Assembly: GCF_017562075.2 (NCBI RefSeq)
Contig: NC_054083.1
Location: 11,798,607-11,862,606 of the forward strand
Direction of reading: 5' to 3'
DNA length: 64,000 nt
Source of the DNA: Anopheles merus
Taxonomy: Eukaryota; Arthropoda; Insecta; Diptera; Culicidae
A model generated the notes under the pieces. That model saw nothing but the letters and a program-made list of their open reading frames with translations. It had not been told where the DNA came from and did not search any database. This document shows positions 1 to 15,343 of this stretch, in pieces. The position numbers and the translations under genes were made by a program. The stretch's first letter is position 1, and each line of letters begins with the position of its first letter.

Positions 1-2399
1 TTTTTTTTGTTTTCTTTTGTTTTTCTTTCGTCGTGCTACACCTGACACACGCAACGTGCGAACCCTGAGGCCACAGCTTTTCACTTCAATAAACAGGAAA
101 CTAGTCCTAGGTGACGATGGGGTATGTGCACCACACCGATGCTGGAGATTGATCCTGTTTTTCTTCTGTGTTTTTTTTGTTGCCTCCTAGCTTACAGCTC
201 ACCAGGAGCGAAAAGAAAGTGAATCTACGATTGGCACACGCACAAGCACGCACGCTCTTTTCATTTCAACGTCCACGGCTGAAACAGATTTATCCGCTTT
301 CGTGCGGTTCGGCTAGGTTCCATTTTTCCAGTCCGTTTGCCGGAAAATGCCTTCTGACGTCCTTCAGCTTCTCCTGCCATCGTTCTATTTTTCGACCGGT
401 TTTCGATAAACAGGAAACTGCTGGGATTTTCAGCCGAAAGTGTTTCACTTTTTGAGACGTGGCCACGGTCTACGGCTCGAGCACACGGTGCGTGGTTCAG
501 AAACGTAGTCGAAATCACAAACTGGAGAAAAAAAAGATTATTTATGGTCCTTTAGAAAATCGAGGAAGATGCCACGGATCGATTGATTTATTTCGGGTTT
601 CACTTCGGTCGAAATTTTGGGGAGAATGGGCTGGTCCGTGTAGAACGCACTGTTGCTGCTGTTACTGACACATATCCGCAGCGGTTGGCCATACCATGGG
701 AGAGATTTTTTTTACTGCGTGTTCTCGTTGGATCGGGGGTGCATTGTAGGGATTTTTTGCACTTCCTGTAGTGTATTACTCCCAAACAACCCAGTTCAAC
801 TTGGGTCAAAACGTGCTAAAAGAAATGTACGACCGGGTCGAAAAAGTAAATTTCTACTTCTGGCTTGCCTCCCTTAAGCCAGGCCTCCAATGTTGGAATA
901 AACCCCTCGATCCAGGTTTAGTTTTCGACTGTGAGAGGCTTTCCTTGAAAAGTTGAGTGAAAATAGATGTTCACCCTTCAGTGATGCCTCCTCCGGGCAC
1001 GAAGGGTTGGGAAAAAATATTACATAATTTGAAATTCGATACACATAACGCCAACTACACGGCTTCACCCATCTGCCTCTACTATCTTCCCGCTTTTTCG
1101 CTCACAGCATACACACGCAGATTTCGACCATGTCTAGAGGCATCGTATCGGACGCAAGAATTATTAGTCTAATGAGCACGTTTCCGGCACGTGACCAAAC
1201 GTGAGTCCGTCGTTCGATTCCCCGTGTCGGCCGGCACGGATCGTGTCCAGTGTACTAGCTTTACTGGGGCATTCGGTAAAAAGGGGTGGTTTGTGCTGAC
1301 GATGTGCTGGCCACGCACTCATAACACATTTCCTTACTTTCTAGACCTTTTGCTCACGTCTCACGAAGAAAGAAAGGGAATCATTTGTGCATGTACATTC
1401 CAATGGAAACGATGTTGGAGGCCGGCTAACAAACAGCTCCCAATGGTGTTGATAATGTTGACGAAGGTACGGATCACTGTTGCGGGTGAAATAGGTCAGA
1501 AAGTGCTTTTTGCACGGTTCCCTATTCTTTTTCTAGAATTTTCCGCCTGTGTGCTCTTTTCTAAACCTTTAAAGCATGTGTTTTGGAAGTTTTCAATTTA
1601 AGAAACAATTTTCTAGCTGTATATCTTTAGGCAATAATAATGCTTGAATTGAACATTTAAATTCTCATTATGGCTCTAAGTAACACGTTGCGCAATGCAT
1701 TAAAATATGATCTCCGAGATACCACTTCACCGAGTCATCGAGTGCTCTTGAGATTGGTTCATGTTCTTGGCAGACCGCACACTTGCCTACACTAGACAGC
1801 ACACTTGCCGATCGAGCACTTTAACGAGGCTCCAAATGATGGCTGCGCCTATCCTTTGAGTACATCAATGCAACTCATACCATCGTCACCGCCCAGTCGA
1901 AAGGCACCCGAGGCCCTTGTCGAAACCAATCGCTCAGCGTCGGTTGTGCCGGTTGTGCTGAACATCAGTTGTCGCCTCGGGAGCTACAATCCCTACGTCA
2001 AACAGGGAGCATTGCGGCAGTCTCTAAACCATTAAGCAAATCACACTTCCCGAAACCACAGCCCCCTCGACGATGGCGTACGCCGTGGTTGCGCCGAGAT
2101 GCAACTAAAATGTTAATTACTGCAATCTCAACCAAATACGCCACAGAGCACAAGATGTTCACTGCTCACCGGTGGCTTAAGGGGGTAAAACCCACCTCCA
2201 CACACGTTGACGATGACGCAACACCAGCGGTGGCAAGCAGCTTGCAATTTATTAATCGACTCCAAAGCTATAATTTATGTTCCGTTCGTATGATTAATTA
2301 CGGCCCCAAACAGCATCAACGGCAATGGTACCGCCACCGGCGCCAGAGCATATTCTGCAATCCTGTCGCGTAGCTCAGTCGTCAGACCGCATCATCCTG

Positions 2400-2414
2400 T
2401 TGGTTGGTTGGTTG
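2400..2414 (+). repeat. (TTGG)n tetranucleotide run
   Basis: Nearly four units of TTGG. Confidence 0.9.
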
Positions 2415-5400
2415 TCTTCTTGGTCGTACGAAGGACAAACCTCAGACAGAAATCACTCTTCACAATGCAGTACCGATCCGACGGCAATGCCACTGCGAGT
2501 GTGTACGCGAGTGCTTAAGTGCTTCATCATGCCGCTCAAAAAGACTCTACTCAGTGAGGCAGCCTTCGAACGTTTCGTTCGACCGTTCTTCTTTGTCCGT
2601 TCCGGGCGAGCGAGACAAATCGCTCGTAATTACGGCAGCTTAGTTAGTGCGACTTTGTACGCCAGCAGTACCTGCTTTGATCCTTGTCGAAGTTGCTGCT
2701 CGGCTATGGTCCGCGTCCAACTGGTATCGCTAGATTGGAAGAATGCAAAAAAAGTACGCTTAAAACGTACAACTAACAAAGGACGTCAAGTTGTAAGGGA
2801 TAGAAATACGCATATAGTACACCAACAAGGACAGCTTACAGTTGGCCTATCATTTGTAGACCGAAGATCAAAAAACGAGCGATGCTAAAGAAGGGGAACA
2901 ACACAAAAATCAGGGAAAAACTTCACCATACATCCTAACATGTTCGACACATAACGGTCCGAAACGGGACGGACAGCGCGATCACGTTGCCACAACAACA
3001 ATCGATACGCTTTGTCCCAAAAGGGTTTTATGGGTTGGGACGAAGCCGCTGGCGATGATCCATCCGTACGGCTGTAATGAATCACGCGCCTTGCACTAGC
3101 TTGTTTGAATGTGGAAGGCCTCGATTTTCAAAGATTGAACCGTGTTCGAGTTGCACTGTAAGCGAAGGACAAGTTTTTTGCTCACCAGCCTGTTGCCAGC
3201 ACGTTATGCGATACGCAAGGAAGCAAACGGGAACGTGCGTCGTGTGCGTTTTAAAATCAAACACTTCTACGCAAATACATCAAACACTGTAATCGTTACG
3301 TGGATGCAAAAAGTTTGGCTCGAAATCAATAAAAGCTATCGACAGTGACATGATTTAAATTGAAATTCCCCGTGTTGCTCTTTTGGATGAAATTGAAGCA
3401 TTGATTTCATCTGGATCGTTTTGCGGGCTCTTGGAATAATGTATGTTTGTGCGTAGATATTGAGCATCGAGATAATAATTGATCTTGTAGAACGTTTTAA
3501 CGTTTCCACAAACAAAATCATGTAATGTTTATAAATCTATCCTCAGCGCTATTTCTATCAAAGCTTTAATATTAAGATGCTAAATCACTCAACTGCCTCA
3601 CATTTCACCAAACCTAAGATTTCTCTCGACTCTATTTAGGTCAAATTACCGCCACAACTTGTTGCCAGAATTTTCTTAGGCATGACATTAAACGCGTAAT
3701 TAGATTTACTAGGTCATTGACTATCGGGGTCATCCTAGGAATGTCTGTTAGTGCCTAACGAAACTCCCTAGCTCCACACATTTAATGCGCCTGCGTCTTG
3801 CTTTACAGTAAAAAAACAGAACCACAACGAACTCACCCAACCTCGAGTCGTCTGGAAAAGAATTTGGATCCGTTCCTCATACTACACCGTACAGCCATCA
3901 GCCAGTTCAAACTGTCATGATGGTACGGCGAAGAATTTACTCTCACGTCTAATGAGATACAGAAAATTGATTTTTCCACCCGGTACACAACGGCGTAAGC
4001 TCGGAAATGTGTCGCTAACGATTACGACCCTGGGCTGGCCCATTTGAAGAACGCCTCCAACCGGACGACCGGATAAGCGAGCCAATGGAAGTAAATCCCA
4101 TTACACACATTTACACGCTCGTTCAGGTTCACCCCCGAAGGCAGACAGTCTAATTTCTGTTCGTCTCCTTTCGCCGGGATTTGCAAGGATTTTGTGCGAG
4201 CAACCTGGCACTTGCACTGACAGCGACCGAAGTGATGAATCTATACTACGCCCGTTAGGCTCACCACGGTACAACGCATACAACGCAGCATCGCAGCAGC
4301 GCCCCCACAGCGACCATTTCGGTGGAATGATAGTAGTAAATCTAATTAACTAAATAATTATCGCAAATTGCCAAACTCAATTACCAGACGCAGTCGCCAG
4401 GGCTGTAGTGCTGACCGGCCAACGACTGCGATACAAAGCGATAAGAGCAGTTCGCGCAGAGCAGTGAAATCCAACTGCAAACTTTGACGTTGTCCCGGGT
4501 TTTCCCCAAGTAAAGATTGGGTGCCGGGAACATTCCTGTTACCAATATCCCGAACTCAAGCGGTTACCATTTTTCACTTAATATGTATGAATAAATGAAA
4601 AGCGAACCACTCTGTTTCGAATCAGTGCTCGCTCGATGTCGCATACGTACACCCGGGGCACACGGGTACCCAATTTTCGACCACTTGAGGGACGGCCTTT
4701 CAGTTCGGTGACACCCGCAGAAATTTCCCCGGACGGCGGACCGTCTCCCACCCGTCCCAAAAGATGGTCGAAGGTTTGCGTGAGTGTGTGGTGAGGGATG
4801 AAAATGAAATCGTTTTACCGCCATCTCGTTTTGCAACCGGTGGTGGTTGGTACGGCACTGGAACTGGTTTATGACAGCAAAACAGTATGGCGTGTGGCGT
4901 TTTTCCTCTGTCCCGCCTTGCCTGCGCCACCTTTTTCCAACGGTGTAGAAATAGCGGACATGAATGTGGCTGAGATTTCTCCGGCATGGATTGGGACCGC
5001 CCCCCAATCCAGCTCTACCACTGACTGGGCATGGGTTGAGTGAGTTCGTTTTGTCCGGTTGACCTTCCGACATGTCGACATCGTTCCTGCTGGCGGCTCT
5101 CTAGTACCTACCCCGTAAGCTTTCTCGCCACTCGGTAACGGTATTTATAATTTATGAAGAGGAAAATGTTTCCTTCGTCTGCAACTGATGTAACGCCATA
5201 AAGACTGCTGTACACGGCGGCTCCGGTCCTCCTATTTACACGTTCCATTTGCCGGTGCCCCATTCACACATGGGACGGATTTTCCCTTATCCACACACAC
5301 TCAGAGGCAGAGTAGCATTCAACTGTTTCCATTTTTTGTATACGTTTTGCTTTTCTTTGACCACATTCTCCCTCTTTCTCTCCCCCTCTCTATTTTTCTG

Positions 5401-6777
5401 CAAATGGAAGCTTTGTAAATAGTGATGGTGAGACGACGATGTCTCCCGTTTTGCTAGAAGCAGGTGGTCGTTTTGCTTTAGATCCTTCGCTTACCCATTT
5501 TACGCTTTGCCCTTTTCCTGAACCCTCAAACCTTTTTTTGGCAGCAACAGCAGCAGCAACAACAGACGGAATTTTAAAGTGCCTTTCCGCTTTATTTGAT
5601 CAAGCAATTTTTCTTACCGGCGAATGGTTTTTCGATTGTTCCGTAGCCAGGGAGAATTTATTGTCGGTTCAAAGGAGGTAAGCGGCGAAAGAAAGATGAT
5701 GTCCCTGCACGGGAAAAGTGGTCCCGTTAGCCTATTGTGGTGTTTTGTAATGGTGGAAAAATGCTCATTAATTTTGGAGGCTAAAACGGTTAGTGAATTT
5801 AAAATTCGAGGCATTTTTACGTCCTAAAACCCACTTATCATTGTTCAAAATTCTGTCGCTGCCGCTCAAGAGACGTTTTTGTTATGGAGATTTAATCTGA
5901 CATCGTTTAGAGAAAGATATATTCCACCAGGTACGATAAGTTTACCTACTTTATCGAGCATGAAATTCAAAACCACTAAGATTAGGAGGATCAAAGTGTA
6001 CGACTTAATCAACCGTAAGCCCTTACCACTCAGTCATCTCACTAAGATCACACACAAAGAATACACACACGCATTCACACAACCTTTCCGGTTCAAGTTA
6101 ACTACGACCAAAGCTGCGTAACTTTAACAATCATTCCGATCAATTCAACAACAGCTCAAATGCCAACACCCCGCATTATGATGGAGAATGGATTATTCTG
6201 GCACTTTGTTTAATGCTCATGCACGAGCTGTGGCCATTCGTAATAGAGCAATTATTTCACTGGACCCTTTCGCATGCATCAGGATGCAACCGGGCACCTA
6301 CTAGAGTGGAAACTTGTCGGATTCATGTAGCACGATAGCCCTATATGTTTGCACATGTGCACACTCCGACCAACACTCACCCAGATCAGTGTGCATTATT
6401 CAAATTTCATGCGATGGCAATCTCCCACTTTACCGCTTCGAAACGCATCAACCCAACCACAGGGATGATTTTGCACTGGACGCACGGGTAAGCTAAGAAG
6501 ATATGGCAAAGCACAGGGTAGTGGAAGGATGTGGATTTGTTCCATAGCCGGGCTGAAGTTATACAAGGACCCTCACTGTTCTCGCTCGGCCGAACTCTGT
6601 TTTGCATGGGTGTGAAGCAAAAAATAAAATAGCAAATGACGATAATGAAATTGTGCATAATGATATTAAAATGTAATAATCATTCTCTTTTAAAATTTCA
6701 TCGCCGTTTAATGCATTTTTAATTAACTTTATTTTGCGTTTAGCTCTGTGACTCAGCTGCTAACGGCTTTTAGGTTA

Positions 6778-6794
6778 ACACACACACACACACA
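6778..6794 (+). repeat. (AC)n microsatellite
   Basis: 17 bp of perfect AC followed by TACATACATA. Confidence 0.95.
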
Positions 6795-9700
6795 TACATA
6801 TCTCTATTGGGAGGTAATACAGCTGGGTGGGACTTGTGGGTTAGTTTAGTTTTACCCGTTCTCGATAAAACGGACGCAACGTGAAGTCTGCACGGCGCCA
6901 GTGTTTTACGGCTCGGGCGATTAGTGTTCCGCACCGTTGGCAATGAGATGATTTTTCATAGTTTTCTCCGTCATTGAATTAAAGCTTGATTGGATTGAAG
7001 CTATGTGTGCCATTGTGTTTCCACACACCCGTACCCAGAGCACATACTAGAGCCTGAGCTAGGAGCGAAGGGACATGTTGGAAAACGAAATCGAAATGAA
7101 TCGTCGAACAGTATCATAGCGAACTGATTAGATTCACTTCGAATCGGATCTTTTGCGCGCTTTCCAGCCACCAAACCCCAGAGCCTGTCGGTCGATGAAC
7201 GATGATAATTTGTGGCTTCATTGCAATTAGTCTCGCTCATCCGTCGGTTTGGTAGAGTACGCACACGCACACTCACTTCCGGCCGCACGGTTGACTGAGA
7301 TGCTAATGGGGAAGCGTTGTTAGCAGCCGCGATGGTGCGCGATGACGGCATCCGGAAGATCGATCGATGCTCGCCGTTTCGGCCAATCGATCACCCGAAA
7401 CCTGGTGGAGTTGCCGTTGCCGGTAATGTAATAAATTAATAATCATTCAACTGAATGACTTAATCAATCAAATTTCATCGGCATTTCCAACCCATTGGCT
7501 CAAGAAGCGGGAGACGCAGTGAGTTGCTGATGACGTGCCGTGCTGTACCGCCGACAAGGCGACCGATTTTCCGGGTCTTGTTCCAGGGCGTTTTCCGGTA
7601 GTCAGCTCATATACGGCGAGGGCCAATAACTACTACCACCATGTACCGGGGAAGCGGCTCCATGTCCTGTAAAATTAAATTATTGCTAATCGCAAGGCTT
7701 TAATCTTTGAGAATGACAAAATGAACCATTCAGGAAGTGGCTCTAGCGACGGTAGGTCTAGAAAAGATAGTGTTGTTGTGGAGAAAAATTTCAAACAAAA
7801 AACTATATTCTTAGATATTCATCCTATTGTTTGATAGCATGTATTTAGGGAAAAAATAAAACCGATAGCTACAAAACCATTGAAAGTATTTTTGGTTAAT
7901 CATCGTTTTTTCGCCAAGTCAAAAGCTTCGAACGAGTCTCATTTCAAAGTCTTCAAAATATGTTTTATATTTTCACTGCATCTATGTGTTTTTTTTTTTT
8001 GTGCCGTGTATATTGCTCTCACTTTTCACAAAGCATTTTTGCTATTTTATACATGCCAGCCGTTTTAATATAATGAATGTTTCGCTTCGTTTTGTATAAA
8101 CGAAATCGCAAATATTTGCACATGAACAACACTAAACGTGAGGAACGGAACTGTACGCAGTGGATTGCTACTTCGTTGACCGTTATCCGGTGTTCCTGAA
8201 GTTGATAGAATTTAACAGAAAGAAGAAAAAAACCCACTCACTCATTTTACTTTACTCTACCTGTCGTGCTTTCTGAAGCGCAATCATTTGTATCGCCAAA
8301 GAAAATATGAAATATTCCTGTATGGTACATACGACTTTCATCTCTACAAAGCGCTTGAAGAAAGTGTCCTTACCATAGTTACCATCACTTGGATCACAGC
8401 AGTGCCATTCCTAGCACAGCAACCTGGCAAGCAGAGCTTCTTTTTTTTAGCTACAACATTTTCCCGGTTCGTGTACCATCCGAAAAGTTGTCAAGGTAAC
8501 CGGGAAAACCGAGCAGAGGCATACGACAATGCAGAGAATTTCGACTTTGATTTTACGGTTTGACGATTTCTCGACACATTTTCCAGTGCTTGCAAATGCT
8601 TCAGTTGGGAGGAGAAAGCTGAAAACGGATCTCCATTTACCATGGAAACAGCCTCGAACACACCGGAACACAGGAATGTATACCGAATTGGGATGGAATT
8701 TTGTACAAGTTTGATTTTTTGTCCTTCTCTGCTGCGTAAAAAGACTCGATCATGCTAGCACAATGCAAGCGGATGCAAATAAGTGCTGAGTTTTCTTGAT
8801 TTTGAGCTTCCTTTAATAGAAAGTTCGTAAACGTGTGCTAAGTTTCGACCCCCCCAAACCCTTCAAGGAATGTGCGGTGCACGACTCAAATAAACCATCA
8901 CCGTCACTGTTTGATGCACTCGCCGTTCGTCGCAGTCGGTTTGCCGCTTGGAAATGCCTTTCGGCCCGGGGAAACACATGTAAATTAATTGAATTTATGT
9001 GCCCGAAAGATAGTGCGGTTTCGTCAGCCTGTTCAAAATGTCGTGCTTACCTTACCTTCCATTCGCTGGAAGTGTCAACCATCAAAGACAAAACCTGGGT
9101 GAGGGTGGGTGTGTTTCTGCTACTGCCGCAAGGGAAAAACAGGCAGCGGAAATTAATTCCAGTCATGTGAAATTACAACATTGCCAAACGAAATGCGAAA
9201 AAGGGGTTGTAGCAAAATCACCACGTTTAAAAATGACCCCACACAGGAAAATAAAATGTAATACCACAGTTTACACCTCCCCTGTGGGCGATGGTGGACG
9301 GTTTTTGAGTAGTTTCACGGACAAGGATGTGTACTGGGTAGCTTTTTTTTTTTGTTTGCATGATTCTTCCATTCAGTTGCATTCAACATTTCATGACGAG
9401 TGTGTCTGCTGGTATAGTATGTGTGTATGTGGAAAGCGGTTTTTTGTTCACTTCACTCGAAATAAATGCCACGTCTGTAAAGGATCGCTTTCGTTCCATT
9501 CCAGCACATCGCCCGGCGATCTCTCGCTGGGAACAGATTTTGCATATAAAGAGAGACGGTGAGAGAAAAACGGCACGCTTAAAACACTGGCACGGGCACC
9601 CGCTGTTGGAAAAATAAAATGTTCTTTGAAAGCTGCACGAGTTACAGAGCAAGAACACCAATAAAAAAAAAACAAGCAACGCGGGTGAAACTACTAAATC

Positions 9701-12700
9701 CCATGTTACACGGTTGCACTTTCGGGACACAGCGCGCTACATGTTCGTGATTTTGTTATGATGATTCGGTGCTTTTTTCAGCGCATCCGTTTTTTCGGCG
9801 AAATTGCTGAAAATGGTACCCAACGTACGTGTATTGGACTGTAGTTCCTCTCCGCGCGTTGGCTTTGGTTCCCACACTTCCAGCACAACACATGTTCCAC
9901 GGGGCGAAACTTCCAGCTTCCCTACCAGCGGCTTACGATCGTTATGTACCGCGAAATGAAGTGAACACGACGTTGCCGAGTGGCAACTTAACCCGGAAAA
10001 ATGCTCGCAATGCACTGCTTTACATTCCGGGAAGGGTGTTTCCCCATCACCTAGCACAGTCGTTCGCCAGCGTTCACCATAGCCAAAGCAGCAGATATAG
10101 CATGTCCGGAGATTTTCTATTACTACAGCGCTGCAGCCTGCACGCGCTGCACTCAACCGATCCAGCACTATCAGAGGCAATGATAAAATAAATGGAACAG
10201 CGGAAGTTGGCACTGAACTGAATTTAAAGTACAACTCCATGCGCCGTGATTGCGCCCGGGCAGAAACTATGCTCCCACTAAGCTTTCACGGAATTCAGAG
10301 CGATTCGTTTTCGACACAGCGGTCAAGTTGAGGCTGTAGCCGGGGGAAAAAAGCGTGCCAAACGGGAGCGCTATAAAAAAGCGAGATCCAAATTGAATTT
10401 AGTTTTACTCTTCATCATCGACGTTTGCACAGCGTGGAGCATGGGGAGAAGCTCGTTTTTTCTCTCAACTCTGTGACCAAATTTTACACCCGTCCATGGT
10501 GGCTTTAGCCAAAAAGGCATTAGGGGTTTTTGTTTGTGTTTTTTTATGCTGTTGTCTTTATGCCGAGTTTATGTACTTCTATAACCCCACGTAAAAGCGA
10601 GCACGATGCAAGCGTTTATGAAAGGCTCTCTCGCGCACAAAACATTCATCATTCGATGGAGGCGAAATTTGATGGCGAAAAGCTGCACTTGCTGGGATGC
10701 ATTATGGTGGCCTGTAATCGAAATATGTGCAGTAAAAGTTGTGTGCTGGGGCAAACCAAAAGGTATTGTTTGCTGTGGGGATTTGAAAGTGCTAGAAGCG
10801 GTATGTTCAATTTTTGGCTAGCCGGAAAACTCCGCTTTACACTCTACCACAGGGCAGCGTTTTGAATGCTTTCGATGTAAAATTTATTAAAAGGATTTGT
10901 TTTTTTTTCCTGGAACATAGTACAGAGTTCTTTTCTCCCTCCTGCTCTCACAATTTCAAATGAAACTGTTTATCCTTTCACCCAGTCGTGTCGTGCGGAA
11001 AACGTGAAAAACACGCTAGGATAAAATTACACATGATTGAAATGGAGAAAACACCAAACAAACAGTAGATGATTACACACTACCGTAAAACGTATTCATC
11101 TGATGTGTGTTTATTAAGTTTTGTGCCGTTCGCTTACATAAAAAGGGTTCGGTGCAAAAACTGGGTGTCTGGCCATGAATAAATAATTTTCTCGCCTCTC
11201 CACTCTGATCCGCCTTGTGACATGGGTGTAAGATAGCTCGTTTTTCACACGAAAAGCGTACGGCGTACAGTCTCATGTCATTAGATTGTACCACTTTTTT
11301 CTTTTTATTTTTATTCTACGCCTTGTGTGTGTGTATGTGTCGAAGCGTTCTCATTTCATTTAGCATGAGTGTGAATAGCCACACACTAGTTCGCTTCGGC
11401 CTGTATGATGTTCTCAAACATTGACATAGTCCGAACGACGGAACGATCCGGGCTGGCGCTTCAAAGTCAGAGAGTTTAATATAGCCAACGATTAAGTGAA
11501 CCGGCGACACCGAAAGCCTTGCGGTTTTTCGCTTGTGCACGCCTTCAAATACATATTTATTCTTGGAAATTAATTTAAAACTCCGTTTGCCGGGGTCGTC
11601 CAAGGTGGGGAAAGTTAACATTGGCAATGGCAATCTTTTGCCGTCTCTCGCTTCGCCTCACCTCTCGTTTAATACCAAACTGTTGGGCACGTTGATGATG
11701 AAAATAGGAAAAATGGAAATCACTTTCAAATATAATGTGTTTATTATGTTTTCTTTGCATGCCCTTTTTTTTTTGTTCATCTTCTGCACACAACTTTTCG
11801 GCACTGGAACGAATGGGGCAGGAAAAACAATTTTGTCCAGCCTTGGGTAACTTTATTCGGGTGGTCACCTCATCTCGTCGGTTAGTCAACCGCTATGCCG
11901 TGGATGCCGTTGGTGCCTGCGGGACACGTCGTGCCAACAGCAACAATAAAAACAACAACGACAACAAACGCCACCCTGCCTGTCAACGTTTCGCGCACAC
12001 GCCTCCGTCACATTAGGCTCGGAGGTGGGATGGAGGATTTCTAAATTGATTTTACAAACTCTGTGTTCTTCTCTCGTTCATACTGCCTGCACGTACTACG
12101 TCTTTGTTGGCGACATTGTTGTTTTGACCAAATCCAGCATCCTGAACGGTTACAATAATAACCTTAAGAGCGAATAGGAAACGTAATGGAAGGAAAGAAA
12201 AACGAACGCTCAGTTGTTTTCTTGGGCAGCCGGTAAAGAAGAAATGACAAAGTTTTCGCCACGTTGTTGTGTTTGCCATTTTTCCATTTGTCGTTCGCCC
12301 CGGTGTACGGCAAACCCGAAGCCAAATTGGAGGAAAAAGTTAAAGTGCCTTTTTAGCATACATAAAAATTCGCATCCGCTATCCGCCTTGTTCTCCGCTG
12401 CCGAGCAAGAACTTAAGCGTACAGCACACGGTTTGTACAGTAGCTGCGAGTGGTGGCTGAGGCCAAGGCACATTAAGGTCGCAAAGTGTCACCAATGGCT
12501 TTAATAAAGTCACCAATGGCAAATGTTGTCGTTTGCCGTAATGAAGCAAGGAGCGTACACAGACGCTCACACACGCACGCACACCTAGAGACCGGCTAGT
12601 GAGTTTGGATGTTCCTTAAGCAGCGGCACAAAACCCCCAAAGTTCAAGTCAGGGTTGGAAAAGTCAGGCGAAATTAATTCCCTACTAGAAACCACAATTC

Positions 12701-15326
12701 CCACCGCAGGGCTTGAAGGTCTGTGGAGCTCAAATCCGGCTGCAAGCGAGCGTTCCCAGCGCTGCTGTAGTCCTTGAACTATAACCCCTTTTGTTTCGGA
12801 AAAGACAACTTGGCTGAGTTTGCGGGAAGTGCGGGAAAAGACACGAGGGTTTAGTTAAAATTGTATGCGACTTTGTCAGTCCAATAAAACTCGGATCCGA
12901 AAGTATACACACGCGTGCGAAGCGGGAAGTGTGCACTTTCATTAACAACTTGGCAACAGCCCTGTTGACAAAATCTTTTATCCCATCCGACCGTCTCTTT
13001 CCGCACCGGTGGGGTAGCGAACCGTTGCCGTTCGGCGGTTTGCAATTAAATAATTAGGAAAATAATTTATTCACGTACCCCGTAATTGTAGTAATCGCAA
13101 AAACGGGCGCCGCGCCGAATAATCATTTTCTGCTACCGTTAGCAAATTGCTGCACCGGGTACGATAGACGCCGTGGAATCGGTCGAGCTTGTGCGCACTT
13201 GGTTGTTGGCCCTTGTTGTGTGTACGGTTGGAAGTAAAATCCTCCACAGCTGGGCAGCAATGGCCAAGTCCGTGGGCACTGGTCGGTTGCTGAGCCCCAT
13301 GGTACTGGACGGTAATTGTTTGCACCCTCTAGCGTGCCCATGCAAACATGGATATGATTAAGGTAAATATTAGCATAACCAAATTACGCGCCATGCGCGT
13401 CAACGCTCATTTGCGTCGGCAGCGCATTAGATGCTTTTGAGCCAGGGTTTGGGTGCATCGGGGGGTTTCAAAGAAGCGAAAAAAACCCTCTGATTTTGCA
13501 ACATAGAGAACTGTGCCTCTTTGCTTGTTCGTTGGAACGTTTCCTTTCAATCACCATCAATGATAATCTCGTCGTAAAGCTCGCACAAAACGTTCCCCTC
13601 GTATGGTCGGGCTGCCTGCCCTTCTTGTTTTCATTAATCTTACTAATGAATAGAAAATGAAAAATAGAAACGTACAGTATGAAAGTATAAGCTTCCCTTG
13701 TAAGCATATTTTGTCTCTCTCGCCCAGCTGGCGTCCCGCGTGTCGACAGGATATTAAAAACGCTTGAAGCTTCCTCAGCTCATTTCGCGTTTCTAAGCGT
13801 TCTTATCCACAAATCCACATGCCTAGAAGCGTGCTCAACCCTTCCAACCTTTCTCTTCGAAGACACCCAAGGTAATACACATTCCTCTACACACAGCAAC
13901 ACTTTATCCGTTCGCTCAACAATATCCCGTTCGATTCCGTTTTATCGACCAAGACAATGAATTATGTAAGACTGGGAATAATTTCACTCGTTCTGGCGCA
14001 CCCCGTCGGAACGCCCTCCGGCACATCTTTAATGAGTGGCTGGCCCCGTGGCAAAGTATGGCAGGGCAAAATTCTGCATGCCATTCCCCTGAGCGTCTTA
14101 AACCTCCTTTTTCCATTTTCTTTCAATTTCTTCACTTCACAGAAAGATGAGATCGGTGGTTTTGGTAGCATGCGAAAAGACTTGGGCTCGCGCGAAGGAG
14201 ATGCCGTTAATTATTCATTATTCTGAAAATTTTCAATTCATTTGCCTTCAATCCTTCCTTCTGCACAGCGCGACTGCTGCTGGCACTCTTCTGCCCCCCC
14301 AAAACTTGTTGGGAAATTGAGCAGCAAAACACGAAACAAGCACGAACCTTTCGCTTTGCCCTGCGAGCTATCTCTGTTTGGCCTTGAGCGGGGCATAGAA
14401 ATACAGACAAAGAAAGTTGGAGCAGCTTAGGCAAGAGAAGAAAAAAAATCTGCAAAAAGGTTTATCACTCCATTTCTTATCGCAACTTGGCTGAGACAAA
14501 GGCGAAGTAAGCATCCCCTGGCCGGGTACATGAAAATGGGTGGAATTAAGACCGTTGGCGAAGTGATCCGAACCGTTGTTAGGCGTCGGTCGGTAAAGGA
14601 TTTGGCAGACCGCTTCCACGTGTTTGATGTAAATCCGTTGCGAATGAATTTAAGGCCATAAAGACGCTTGCTATCTGGCAGGCAAGGAGGCTTTCCGTAG
14701 TACAGCTGTTCTGGCATCAAGTGAACCGAAATCTGATAACTCTTGCCATCGTTCTGCGCTACTTCTTATCAGCCCATTAAAGTCGGTCGTTGCTTCGGTC
14801 GGATGCGCTCCGTTCGAGCGATATGTAAATTCTGTCACATTAAATTCGTGTAATGCGCAATGTTCGTGCACCGTTCCTGCTTGAAATCACTTTCAAATTT
14901 CTTTCCAATAAAATCTGCCATCAAAAGCGACACTCATAATGCGCTTCAAAGTGTTGGGCGCTCGGTTGAAATTTGCAAGAATTACGAATCACAGGAAAAG
15001 GGGGAGCATCGTTGTCAGCTTTACAGTTATGATTATCTCTGCGTGTGAATCAGAGCGTTCAAATTGCGAACCATCTTCGTGAGCCAAGACAGTTTATCAC
15101 AACTGAAACAATCGCACGCGGTGTATCGCGGTGCTCAATGCTGTTCTCTGTCGCCATCGTCCTCGTTTGGTGACTTTATCGATGATGACAACCGGTTCCG
15201 TTTACAACCACGCTCCACGATTATTGCCGTGTTGAGCAGCATGGCGCAATGTTTCATTATTTTCAGCGCGTTTGGCGTCCGCTTTACGATTATCGTGGGC
15301 AGTAAAAAAACCTCACCAACTAATAA

Positions 15327-15343
15327 ACACACACACACACACA
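15327..15343 (+). repeat. (AC)n microsatellite
   Basis: 17 bp of perfect AC, continuing as AAACACAC to 15350. Confidence 0.95.

Noticed and set aside
1190..1230. GTTCGATTCCC resembling a tRNA B box
   Set aside because: No A box at the right distance and no cloverleaf arms.
2325..2888. 187-codon open frame on the + strand
   Set aside because: Mixed composition with no recognisable domain; no promoter, splice or polyadenylation context that supports a gene.
10372..10420. TATA-like TATAAAAAA followed 29 nt later by TTAGTT
   Set aside because: Possible core promoter geometry, but the nearest ATG gives only an 11-residue peptide and TATA-like strings are frequent in this AT-moderate DNA.
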